A stretch of DNA of 7,980 nucleotides from the NCBI GenBank assembly GCA_929200175.1, contig CAKMYR010000051.1:1-7980 (forward strand), given 5' to 3'. The translations under genes were made by a program, and so were the position numbers. The notes under the pieces were generated by a model. The model saw only the letters and a list, made by a program, of their open reading frames with translations. It searched no databases and had not been told where the DNA came from. Origin of the DNA: an uncultured Gammaproteobacteria bacterium (lineage in GTDB: Bacteria; Pseudomonadota; Gammaproteobacteria; PS1; Pseudothioglobaceae). This document shows positions 1 through 5,320 of the stretch, in pieces (the first letter of the stretch is position 1; the number at the start of each line of letters is the position of its first letter).

Positions 1-88
1 CTTTTACATCGATGCGCCCCATAGATATAAAAACCATAGAAACTCGATCTTTAATCGGTATGGGTTTTAATGGAATAAAAGGCGACAT
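1..88 (-). CDS. cas1: Cas1e integrase, N-terminal fragment (runs off left edge)
   Basis: Cas1 is the metal-dependent integrase that, with Cas2, inserts new spacers next to the CRISPR leader. Only 29 codons are visible. They read MSPFIPLKPIPIKDR then VSMVFISMGRIDVK, which matches the well-conserved start of type I-E Cas1 (a PLxPIPxKDRVSM segment followed by G-x-IDV). The ATG at 86-88 is supported by an AGGAG ribosome binding site at 97-101, 8 nt upstream, and by the family's usual start. It begins 27 nt after the cas6e stop on the same strand, so it is probably the next gene of the operon. The catalytic residues lie outside the window. The identification rests on the N-terminal match plus the invariant I-E gene order. 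Confidence 0.9.
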   Translation of the reverse strand, partial: MSPFIPLKPIPIKDRVSMVFISMGRIDVK

Positions 89-115
89 AACTTTAACTCC
101 TGTATAAATATAACC

Positions 116-895
116 TTATATTTTACGTATTAGCATCAAACCACAACCAAAACCTTTTGCAGGACCTAAACCATTCACTAACATATCAAAAAATAATTCG
201 GGGTTAGTTACTTCTAACTTGCCATTATAATCTATAGAATTAAAACTAGCGTTATTCCCTTTAGAATATTTTAAGGAATGCTGAACATGAGCATAATGTT
301 CAATATTATTAGCTATAAAACCATGTTTTTCACTACGGTTAATTAGCCAGTTTTCACATGCTTTATCTATCTTTTCCTTCTGCTCTAAAATAAAATCATT
401 AAAATTAGCTATTTTGTTACTAACTCTTAGTTTATTTAATAAATATTTTAGTTGATAACTTTTGGTTGTAGCTTCATCTTTACTAATAATTGCATTATTT
501 ATGCAAGCATCAACTGCATGCTGGTATTTAGCATCCATTATTATATCGTGTCTGGAGCTTTTAGTTTTCCCAGGCAAAGCTTTAGTTACTACAGGATTAA
601 CCCTTAACTTAAAAGCTAGTTTTTGCCCTTGCTGAAGCTTAGGGGCAAAGCTTTTAGTTTCTATTTTAAAGCCAGTATGGTCTTGCTTTGGTTTTTCTTT
701 AGATAATAAATAATAAACAGTTGAGGCTGATTTCTGTTTGTTATTTTCTGCACGAAATAAAAAACGTTGCTTGCTATCAGTAGCAAATAGTTGCCATAAC
801 GCTTGATGTGATTGATAAACTTTATCAGTTTTTTTATTGCTTAAATTAGCCAAAATAGCTGTGTAATCTACTATTTCTACTCGGGAAAAATACAT
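116..895 (-). CDS. cas6e: Cas6e (CasE/Cse3) crRNA-processing endoribonuclease
   Basis: Cas6e cuts the precursor CRISPR RNA at the base of each repeat hairpin and stays bound to the 3' hairpin as a Cascade subunit. The 259-residue protein starts MYFSRVEI, typical of the family. It has the YQSHQALWQLF motif (residues 27-37), in which His30 aligns with the catalytic histidine of E. coli CasE (YQLHQGLWHLF). It has FKLRVNPVVTK at about 95-105 and ends with the glycine-rich RNA-binding loop GLGPAKGFGCGL (242-253). It is about 60 residues longer than E. coli CasE (199 aa); the extra length sits at roughly 115-178, between the NPVVTK strand and ENWLINRSEKHGF. The start ATG overlaps the cas5 stop by one base (TAATG), with GGGAGG about 8 nt upstream. 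The intact active-site region implies that repeats, including well-formed ones upstream of cse1, can be processed. Confidence 0.95.
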   Translation of the reverse strand: MYFSRVEIVDYTAILANLSNKKTDKVYQSHQALWQLFATDSKQRFLFRAENNKQKSASTVYYLLSKEKPKQDHTGFKIETKSFAPKLQQGQKLAFKLRVNPVVTKALPGKTKSSRHDIIMDAKYQHAVDACINNAIISKDEATTKSYQLKYLLNKLRVSNKIANFNDFILEQKEKIDKACENWLINRSEKHGFIANNIEHYAHVQHSLKYSKGNNASFNSIDYNGKLEVTNPELFFDMLVNGLGPAKGFGCGLMLIRKI

Positions 896-1632
896 TAGGT
901 AGCCTCCCGATTATTAAGCCATAAATACTCTTGTCTTGGGGCAAACTGCCAGCGTGTGCGTGATATTGGCATATCATGACGTGTTAATTGTTGAGTTTGA
1001 TTAATAATTTCAGCTTCTGGTTTAAAATCACTAATTGCACCTTCCCAATAATATCTAGTTTTATCATTTAATTTAGATGGTTGTTTTTGCAATTGTTGAT
1101 ACTGCTCAAGGGCATTAAAAAAACAATCTGCTTGTATAACTTCAGGTTGCATGGGTTTTGCTAGTGGGCAAGATTTTCTACCTAAATATAAATGGTATTT
1201 AGGTTCTAACAATGCTTGTTGTATTGCTTCAGCAGAATATAGTGAGTTATCTTTAAGAGCAACTGCTATATTATAACTAGCATTTACTCGATATTCTCGA
1301 TTTGATAGTATAGTATTAAGTTTATCTTTAAGAACCACTAGTTCATCACGCCTAGTTTGTGGTTTAAATCCTTGTTTTGCAACTGTAGGCACTTCTGTCG
1401 TATGATAATCTTGTAAGAAATCTCCAGCATCAATTAATGCAATAGCAAAAGTTAAACTATTAGCTAAATTTTGTAATTGCTGGTGATCATTACGATTAAT
1501 GCCTAGTGCTGCTGCGATTAAACCTATTAAGGCAGATTTGCTAGGATAATCAGCCGTATGCCGATTACCTCCTGGAGCAATGCCTCCCCAGCTTGCTAGC
1601 TGGGCATACAAATGAAAAGCAAGGTAATTCAT
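895..1632 (-). CDS. cas5: Cas5e (CasD) Cascade subunit
   Basis: Cas5e is the non-catalytic RAMP protein that caps the 5' end of the Cascade backbone and grips the 8-nt 5' handle of the crRNA. The 245-residue protein shows the family pattern: HLYAQLASWGG near the N-terminus (7-17), then TADYPSKSALIGLIAAALGI (26-45), equivalent to the TGRFPTRSGLLGLL-type block of other CasD proteins. Next come TRRDELVV (93-100), a tyrosine-rich REYRVNASYNIAVAL strand (112-126) and YLGRKSCPLAKP (149-160), the usual LGRRSCPL motif. It sits between cas7 and cas6e as in other I-E operons. Its ATG overlaps the cas7 stop (TAATG), and its own TAA overlaps the cas6e ATG, which suggests translational coupling of all three subunits. 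Confidence 0.95.
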   Translation of the reverse strand: MNYLAFHLYAQLASWGGIAPGGNRHTADYPSKSALIGLIAAALGINRNDHQQLQNLANSLTFAIALIDAGDFLQDYHTTEVPTVAKQGFKPQTRRDELVVLKDKLNTILSNREYRVNASYNIAVALKDNSLYSAEAIQQALLEPKYHLYLGRKSCPLAKPMQPEVIQADCFFNALEQYQQLQKQPSKLNDKTRYYWEGAISDFKPEAEIINQTQQLTRHDMPISRTRWQFAPRQEYLWLNNREAT

Positions 1633-2768
1633 TAAGCAAATACTCCAGCTGCTTTATTGATCACATCTTCTAACTTGCCAGTACCAGCAACAGCATTAAA
1701 ACTAGCAGAATCATCAGCACATTTACCATATACAGCATCAAACTTATCACGCTGTTGCTCAAGTTTTGTTATGGCTTGCTTGGCTAGGTTTTCATTTTTC
1801 CCTGAAATAGATTTTAGGTAAGCCATAGCTAACGACCTTGGTTGTTGATTACCTACTTCAACTAAGCCATAGCAAGCATATGCTCGAGTTGCAAAACTAT
1901 TTTGTTTACCTGATGGAGTTACTGTGGTTATAGCCTTAATTAAAGCCCTAATAGTTTTTTCTGCAAGCTCTTTGTTACCATCTAAGTTATTTAGTAATAA
2001 TTGATTATTGATGCAAGTGTAATAGTAAAGCAATCCAGAACCAAATCCTGCATCATCCACATGCCCAGCACCAGAATCTTCGCTACCGTCGTTTAAATCA
2101 TCAAGTGCTGTAAAATAGTCGTCTTCAATAGTTACTGCGTTTACAGAAAATGCATGAGCAACTTGACAAGCTGCTTCAATATTCATATCAGGTGAACTAG
2201 CTAGCATGCGACCCCAAAGTGCAATATCTACATCGATATTATCTTTGCGTAATAATTTTAAATCTTCTTTACTAGGTTGAAAGGTATGATCTGCAATTTT
2301 TGCATCTACCAAAGCGTCAATTGCTGTTAATTCTTCTTGGCTTACATGCACTAATTGTTCAATTTCTAGTTCTTTTAATGATTCACTATTATCATTTTCA
2401 GTACTATTTTCTGGTTTGGTATCTTTAGGTTTTTTACTTGTTGCAGGTTTCTTTAATTTACCGAATTGCTCTGCGATTTGTTTTGTGAATTCTTTTGCTG
2501 TACTTTCTTTAACTCCAGATGACAATAGTTTATTATATATCTTTATACCTAGACGTTTGGTTCTTGTTCCAATATTATCAGCTAAGTATTGTTGAAACGC
2601 ATAAGAAACTCGCCAGTTTCTTTTTAAACATTGCGATGATTCTCTTAATCGTTGGTCTCCTCCATAAACGACAGTTTTTGGTCTGCCAGCGTCATCTCTG
2701 TTTGAATTTCCAGCTGGTTTAGATATTAATGTATGTATTTGGGTATAACGATTTTCAAAATCTGTCAT
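1632..2768 (-). CDS. cas7: Cas7e (CasC/Cse4) Cascade backbone subunit
   Basis: Cas7e forms the six-copy helical backbone of Cascade, binding the crRNA spacer and kinking it so that every sixth base is held out of the duplex. The 378-residue protein has the conserved block NRDDAGRPKTVVYGG followed by DQRLRESSQCLKRNWR (23-53), equivalent to the NRDD-GxPK-xxxGG-RxRxSSQxLKR signature of I-E Cas7. Other family features are the GRMLAS segment (about 186-191), AFSVNAVTIEDDYFTALDD in the centre, and SGLLYYYTCINN towards the C-terminus. A low-complexity Lys/Pro/Glu/Asn/Ser stretch at about 105-132 looks like a flexible insertion. The start ATG at 2766-2768 has a good AGAGGA ribosome binding site 7 nt upstream, in the 23-nt gap after cse2. 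It is the only Cascade junction apart from cse1/cse2 without overlap, which fits a need for high Cas7 expression. Confidence 0.96.
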   Translation of the reverse strand: MTDFENRYTQIHTLISKPAGNSNRDDAGRPKTVVYGGDQRLRESSQCLKRNWRVSYAFQQYLADNIGTRTKRLGIKIYNKLLSSGVKESTAKEFTKQIAEQFGKLKKPATSKKPKDTKPENSTENDNSESLKELEIEQLVHVSQEELTAIDALVDAKIADHTFQPSKEDLKLLRKDNIDVDIALWGRMLASSPDMNIEAACQVAHAFSVNAVTIEDDYFTALDDLNDGSEDSGAGHVDDAGFGSGLLYYYTCINNQLLLNNLDGNKELAEKTIRALIKAITTVTPSGKQNSFATRAYACYGLVEVGNQQPRSLAMAYLKSISGKNENLAKQAITKLEQQRDKFDAVYGKCADDSASFNAVAGTGKLEDVINKAAGVFA

Positions 2769-2791
2769 AAATAAATCCTCTATAATAAATA

Positions 2792-3331
2792 TTATTTTTT
2801 AACTGTTGTGTAATAATCTGTTGCCCACTTAAATGCTAAATGTTTTTCTCGGTCTGGGTCTTTACCTTTTTGATAAAACTCGTGAATCCACAGCAAAATA
2901 TCATTTGCTAGTGAAGTAATATTTACTCTACCTTTTAATAGGTCTACAGCTCGTCTAATACGGATAAAAAACTGTTCAGGGTCATCACTTTTAAGTAATT
3001 TATCAAAACGTAGTTGGCTCATTACTGGGGCATCACTATTTTCCTTAGGCAATGCTAATGATTTAGCAAAACTAATTTTTGAATCTTCAATATTTTCTTT
3101 AACTCGAGCAACTATAGATGCAACTATGGCATGGCTAATAATGAAGTTTTTATTTTTAAAATCTATGTTTTGGTTTTCATAGATATAATTTAAAAAATCA
3201 AAAAAAGCAGGTGCAAGTAGAATATCATCGATAAAAGTTGCTCTACGAAGCATTGCTCTATCGCCTCGGTTATCTTCTAAACTTTGCCACCAGTTAATTA
3301 GTTTAATTTTATCAATAGGTTTATAATTCAC
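2792..3331 (-). CDS. cse2: Cse2 (CasB/Cas11) small subunit of Cascade
   Basis: Cse2 forms a dimer along the belly of Cascade and stabilises the R-loop by holding the displaced DNA strand. The 179-residue, largely helical protein contains the family signature WWQSLEDNRGDRAMLRRA (14-31), equivalent to the W-x2-L-x3-RG-x-RA-x-LRR motif, then RLRFD-like and LLKSDDPEQFFIRIRRAVDLL helices, and ILLWIHEFYQKGKD near the end. The start codon is GTG at 3329-3331. An ATG two bases upstream is out of frame and hits TGA at once. The GTG is preceded at 7 nt by AAGGAG, which lies inside the end of cse1. cse1 stops only 4 nt before it, so translation is probably coupled. Confidence 0.93.
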   Translation of the reverse strand: MNYKPIDKIKLINWWQSLEDNRGDRAMLRRATFIDDILLAPAFFDFLNYIYENQNIDFKNKNFIISHAIVASIVARVKENIEDSKISFAKSLALPKENSDAPVMSQLRFDKLLKSDDPEQFFIRIRRAVDLLKGRVNITSLANDILLWIHEFYQKGKDPDREKHLAFKWATDYYTTVKK

Positions 3332-3335
3332 ATTA

Positions 3336-4886
3336 TTACTCCTTAATTAAAAGTTTAAGTTGTTTGTTAATTATATTTTTTAATTTTAAGCGTGCAGTTA
3401 CTACACGCTGTAAATCAGTTTCAATTAATTCAGAATTCATTGCATAAGTGTCAAATAAATATAAAGCGGTATCTTTTATTTGAAGTGCAAAATGTTTATA
3501 AGTTGAAATTAATTCTGTAGGTTGTTTAATTACATTATAAAAACTAGTTTCAAGCTTGGCATAAAAAGCAGTATCTATTTTGCTAAAATCTCCTTTTTTA
3601 TCCTGTGGTCTATTAAACAAAGCTTGTTTTAATTGGATTTTCAATGCATCAGCAACTTTATTTATTGTTTCCAATAAACTTTTTACTTTACTAATAAATA
3701 ATTTACGCTGAACTTCATCTTGAATATGAACGACTGGTGTTTGTTGATCGTAATAACCTCGAACTTTCATATTGTCCATGTCATACCCGAAGCACCACAA
3801 ACTAGGTTGCCCTATGTTTTCATCAATTTCTTCAGAAAATTCATTTGCTAAATTATGATAGTTAGCAACGACTTTAGCTGCTGTTGCTTTTTCATCCGTT
3901 CCATTTAAATCAAAATTTAAACTAAGCCAATCTTTAATTCCAATACCACCAGTTTTACCCTTAATCGGAATCGATATTTCTATTTTAGATTTTTCTGTTT
4001 TTTTATAATGAGGAGATAACGGATGTTGCCATTCTCCTACATAATTTATTCCATAATTTTTAGTAGTATAATGCGTTATTAAATCAACATCTTGTGCCCC
4101 ACAAATACTACAATAACCTGACTTTTTAGGAGGTTGCAAGCGAATACGTCTTGGCATTGACCAAAAAGCTTGCAGTTTATTTACTCCATTATCTGTAGCA
4201 TAAGTACCTGATTTTGATTTATTGAAGTTTTCTATGCTAGATAACCATGGTAAAATTTCAGCCATGTTTTTATTATCAATAGCAAAATCTTCTTGAGTAG
4301 ATAAATTAATAACTAATTTTTGCCATAAACCAATATTTTTTGGCATTAGTAGTGTTGTTAAAGGTCCACCACCTCTTAAGCCAGTTCTATGACCAGATCC
4401 TCCAGATGGTGCATTTATTTGCAAGCAAAACAATGCAGATGCCGTGCAATTATAACAAAAACCTATTTCATCATTTCTTTTAATAAAATGATCAGTATTA
4501 TTTTTAATTGCATTATCACCAGGGTACTCAATTAATAAACTTGCTATGCTATTAGGCTCACCTTCGTTTAAAGTTAAATCTTGCATAAAAGCAGGTTTGC
4601 TAATATCAGCTAATAAATTAAAGTGATCTTTGAATTTTAAAAACTCTTGTTGCATTTTTTCAACTGCTAAAGGTGTTTCTAATAATTCAAACAATTCGTC
4701 ATCATCTTCGGGAGCAATAGATAACTGCAATAGTGCAATTAAAAATTGATATAGTGCTCCTTTGAAGTCTGCACGATTTATATTTATATCCACGACTTCA
4801 GAATTAGCAATTTCATATGGTGCAATAAAACTAGTTGTGCCATTATCAAGCTGAACAGGAAGCCACGAATCTGTGATTAAATTCAT
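3336..4886 (-). CDS. cse1: Cse1 (CasA/Cas8e) large subunit of Cascade
   Basis: Cse1 recognises the PAM in target DNA, starts R-loop formation and recruits Cas3. I chose the ATG at 4884-4886 (516 aa), giving MNLITDSWLPVQ, because Cse1 proteins normally begin MNLLxDxWIPV and a GGTGA ribosome binding site lies 5 nt upstream (4892-4896). The longer frame from 4922 (528 aa) would add 12 atypical residues and has no good binding site. Family features are CYNCTASALFCLQ (144-156), then GGSGHRTGLRGGGPLTT (162-178), MPRRIRL (244-250) and YCSICGAQD (258-266). The CxxC pairs C144/C147 and C259/C262 probably bind a structural zinc ion, as in E. coli CasA. It is the first gene of the Cascade operon. Its promoter overlaps a site matched by the neighbouring mini-array spacer, so its transcription may be repressed by Cascade itself. 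Confidence 0.96.
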   Translation of the reverse strand: MNLITDSWLPVQLDNGTTSFIAPYEIANSEVVDININRADFKGALYQFLIALLQLSIAPEDDDELFELLETPLAVEKMQQEFLKFKDHFNLLADISKPAFMQDLTLNEGEPNSIASLLIEYPGDNAIKNNTDHFIKRNDEIGFCYNCTASALFCLQINAPSGGSGHRTGLRGGGPLTTLLMPKNIGLWQKLVINLSTQEDFAIDNKNMAEILPWLSSIENFNKSKSGTYATDNGVNKLQAFWSMPRRIRLQPPKKSGYCSICGAQDVDLITHYTTKNYGINYVGEWQHPLSPHYKKTEKSKIEISIPIKGKTGGIGIKDWLSLNFDLNGTDEKATAAKVVANYHNLANEFSEEIDENIGQPSLWCFGYDMDNMKVRGYYDQQTPVVHIQDEVQRKLFISKVKSLLETINKVADALKIQLKQALFNRPQDKKGDFSKIDTAFYAKLETSFYNVIKQPTELISTYKHFALQIKDTALYLFDTYAMNSELIETDLQRVVTARLKLKNIINKQLKLLIKE

Positions 4887-4926
4887 AATATTCACCATTT
4901 TAATTTCATTGTTAAAGAACATTCTA

Positions 4927-4945
4927 TTACTTTATGTAATGACTT
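4927..4945 (-). promoter_or_regulatory. Putative Cascade operator: PAM plus partial protospacer at the cse1 start site
   Basis: Read on the minus strand, AAG (4945-4943) is followed by TCATTACATAAAGTAA (4942-4927). The spacer between R2 and R1 begins TCATTACATAATGTAA. They are identical over positions 1-11 and 13-16; the one difference is at position 12, a base Cascade normally displaces from pairing. Beyond position 16 the match fades (mismatches at 17, 19, 23-30 and 32). AAG is the preferred I-E PAM. The match begins exactly at the spacer's first base. Guide-directed binding here would block transcription of all Cascade genes. Confidence 0.75.
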
Positions 4946-4946
4946 A

Positions 4947-4974
4947 AATATATATAAAAAAACAAACAAGTCAA
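4947..4974 (-). promoter_or_regulatory. Promoter P3 of the cse1 (Cascade) operon
   Basis: Minus-strand -35 TTGACT (4969-4974, 5 of 6), 16-bp spacing that is T-rich, -10 TATATT (4947-4952, 5 of 6). Predicted start near 4940, giving a leader of about 54 nt to the chosen cse1 ATG. The AAG PAM (4943-4945) and matched protospacer (4942 downward) begin 2 nt after the -10 and cover the start site, ideal for steric repression. Confidence 0.7.
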
Positions 4975-5012
4975 TAAAAAATAATATTATTTGTAAAATT
5001 ATACAGAAAGGG

Positions 5013-5041
5013 TATTTTATCCCCACAAAGAGTGGGGAACT
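5013..5041 (-). repeat. CRISPR repeat R1 (cse1-proximal, hairpin intact)
   Basis: Minus-strand stem CCCCAC / GTGGGG with a 5-nt loop, one base longer than in R2. The handle end reads ATAAAATA instead of ATGAACCG, so the last bases have drifted. Because the stem is perfect, R1 can serve as the 3' hairpin of a crRNA, for which the handle end is not needed. Confidence 0.9.
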
Positions 5042-5081
5042 TTAGCGTCTTATTTTTTTACATTATGTAATGACGGTTCAT
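5021..5081 (-). ncRNA. Predicted CreR-like regulatory crRNA (R2 handle, spacer, R1 hairpin)
   Basis: Cas6e cleavage after the GTGGGG of R2 and R1 would release a 61-nt RNA: handle AUGAACCG (5081-5074), a 32-nt spacer (5073-5042) and a 21-nt 3' hairpin part (5041-5021). This is the standard I-E crRNA architecture and length. The spacer's first 16 bases match the cse1 promoter next to an AAG PAM, while the rest does not. Known CreR/CreA guides in type I systems use such limited pairing to let Cascade bind and repress without Cas3 attack. The precursor would come from P2, P1 or read-through of cas3. No expression data are available here. Confidence 0.7.
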
Positions 5082-5101
5082 CCCCACGGATGTGGGGAAC
5101 T
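5074..5101 (-). repeat. CRISPR repeat R2 (best preserved)
   Basis: Minus strand reads AGTTCCCCACATCC then GTGGGGATGAACCG. It has a 6-bp GC-rich stem, a 4-nt loop and the canonical 8-nt handle ATGAACCG, fully consistent with a functional type I-E repeat and Cas6e cleavage after GTGGGG. Confidence 0.93.
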
Positions 5102-5134
5102 AATAAAATGCTACACTATATCCAGAAATACAAT

Positions 5135-5162
5135 CGGTTTATCCCTGCATGCATAGGAAGAT
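5135..5162 (-). repeat. Degenerate CRISPR repeat R3
   Basis: The handle ATAAACCG is identical to the E. coli type handle, preceded by AGGG. The stem is reduced to about three pairs (CCT/AGG) around TGCATGC. The predicted start of promoter P2 lies at its upstream edge. Confidence 0.75.
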
Positions 5163-5163
5163 T

Positions 5164-5191
5164 TTTATACCTTTTTATTATTAATTGTCAG
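5164..5191 (-). promoter_or_regulatory. Promoter P2 (sigma70-like) inside the R4-R3 spacer
   Basis: Minus-strand -35 CTGACA (5186-5191, 5 of 6), 16-bp spacing, -10 TATAAA (5164-5169, 5 of 6). Predicted start near 5157, at the upstream edge of R3. It would transcribe R3-spacer-R2-spacer-R1, including the unit with the cse1-promoter match. Confidence 0.6.
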
Positions 5192-5197
5192 GTACAG
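5165..5197 (-). repeat. Promoter-bearing 33-bp direct repeat, copy B
   Basis: Matches 5288-5320 at 29 of 33 positions (differences at 5173, 5177, 5191 and 5196) at an offset of 123 bp, about two CRISPR units. The match covers most of a 'spacer' and enters the handle end of R4. This indicates tandem duplication of a repeat-promoter-repeat block rather than two independently acquired spacers. Confidence 0.85.
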
Positions 5198-5263
5198 TAT
5201 ATCTACATATGTGCAGGAATATATTGATAAACAGGTAGTAAAAAATATGTAAATACGGTTCAT
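5165..5263 (-). CDS. Possible 32-residue hydrophobic small ORF in the P1 unit
   Basis: An ATG formed by the R5 handle (5261-5263) opens a frame of 32 codons ending in TAA at 5165-5167. The peptide begins MNRIYIFFTTCLSIYS and continues CTYVDILYL before a polar tail, so it is aromatic and hydrophobic over about 22 residues. P1 would place it 17 nt from a transcript start. AGGA abuts the ATG with no spacing, so initiation would be poor. I recognise no family. A frame this short is easily open by chance in AT-rich DNA. It is listed because small toxins or toxin RNAs accompany some regulatory mini-arrays (CreTA). Confidence 0.15.
   Translation of the reverse strand: MNRIYIFFTTCLSIYSCTYVDILYLTINNKKV
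5195..5222 (-). repeat. Degenerate CRISPR repeat R4
   Basis: Recognised by its phase (60 and 61 bp from its neighbours) and by TTCC at the stem end and GATATACTG at the handle end. No GC stem is left. It directly precedes promoter P2, as R6 precedes P1. Confidence 0.6.
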
Positions 5264-5283
5264 TCCTGTGCGTGCAAGTATAT
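5256..5283 (-). repeat. Degenerate CRISPR repeat R5
   Basis: The handle end GGAATGAACCG keeps the full ATGAACCG handle of R2, but the stem arms no longer pair. The predicted start of promoter P1 falls inside its upstream edge. Confidence 0.7.
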
Positions 5284-5286
5284 ATT

Positions 5287-5314
5287 GTTATACCTATTTG
5301 TTATTAATTGTCAA
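5287..5314 (-). promoter_or_regulatory. Promoter P1 (sigma70-like) inside the R6-R5 spacer
   Basis: Minus-strand -35 TTGACA (5309-5314, perfect), 16-bp spacing, -10 TATAAC (5287-5292, 5 of 6). Predicted start near 5280, at the upstream edge of R5. It would transcribe R5-spacer-R4 and perhaps onward. Prediction by hexamer match only. Confidence 0.65.
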
Positions 5315-5320
5315 GTACGG
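5288..5320 (-). repeat. Promoter-bearing 33-bp direct repeat, copy A
   Basis: Partner of 5165-5197 (29 of 33 identical). It spans the handle end of R6 and the TTGACAATTAATAAC segment that holds promoter P1. The shared conservation of -35 and -10 hexamers in both copies suggests the promoter is what is being kept. Confidence 0.85.

Noticed and set aside
2519..2722. 67-codon open frame on the plus strand inside cas7
   Set aside because: It lies antisense to the well-supported cas7 coding region, has no ribosome binding site or recognisable protein features, and is a shadow of the AT-rich coding sequence.
4887..4922. Upstream start codon for cse1 giving 12 extra residues (MFFNNEIKMVNI)
   Set aside because: No ribosome binding site precedes it. 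The family normally starts at MNLxTDxWxPV, and GGTGA is correctly placed for the ATG at 4886. The extension would also overlap the predicted operator.
4979..4992. AAATAATATTATTT palindrome as a strong terminator
   Set aside because: Perfect 7+7 symmetry, but it contains only A and T and has no loop. In DNA this AT-rich such palindromes are common; it is kept only as a weak possibility in the intergenic entry.
5013..5101. R1 and R2 hairpins as rho-independent terminators of cas3
   Set aside because: The stems are GC-rich but on the minus strand are followed by ATGAACCG or ATAAAATACC, not by a U-tract. They are CRISPR repeats.
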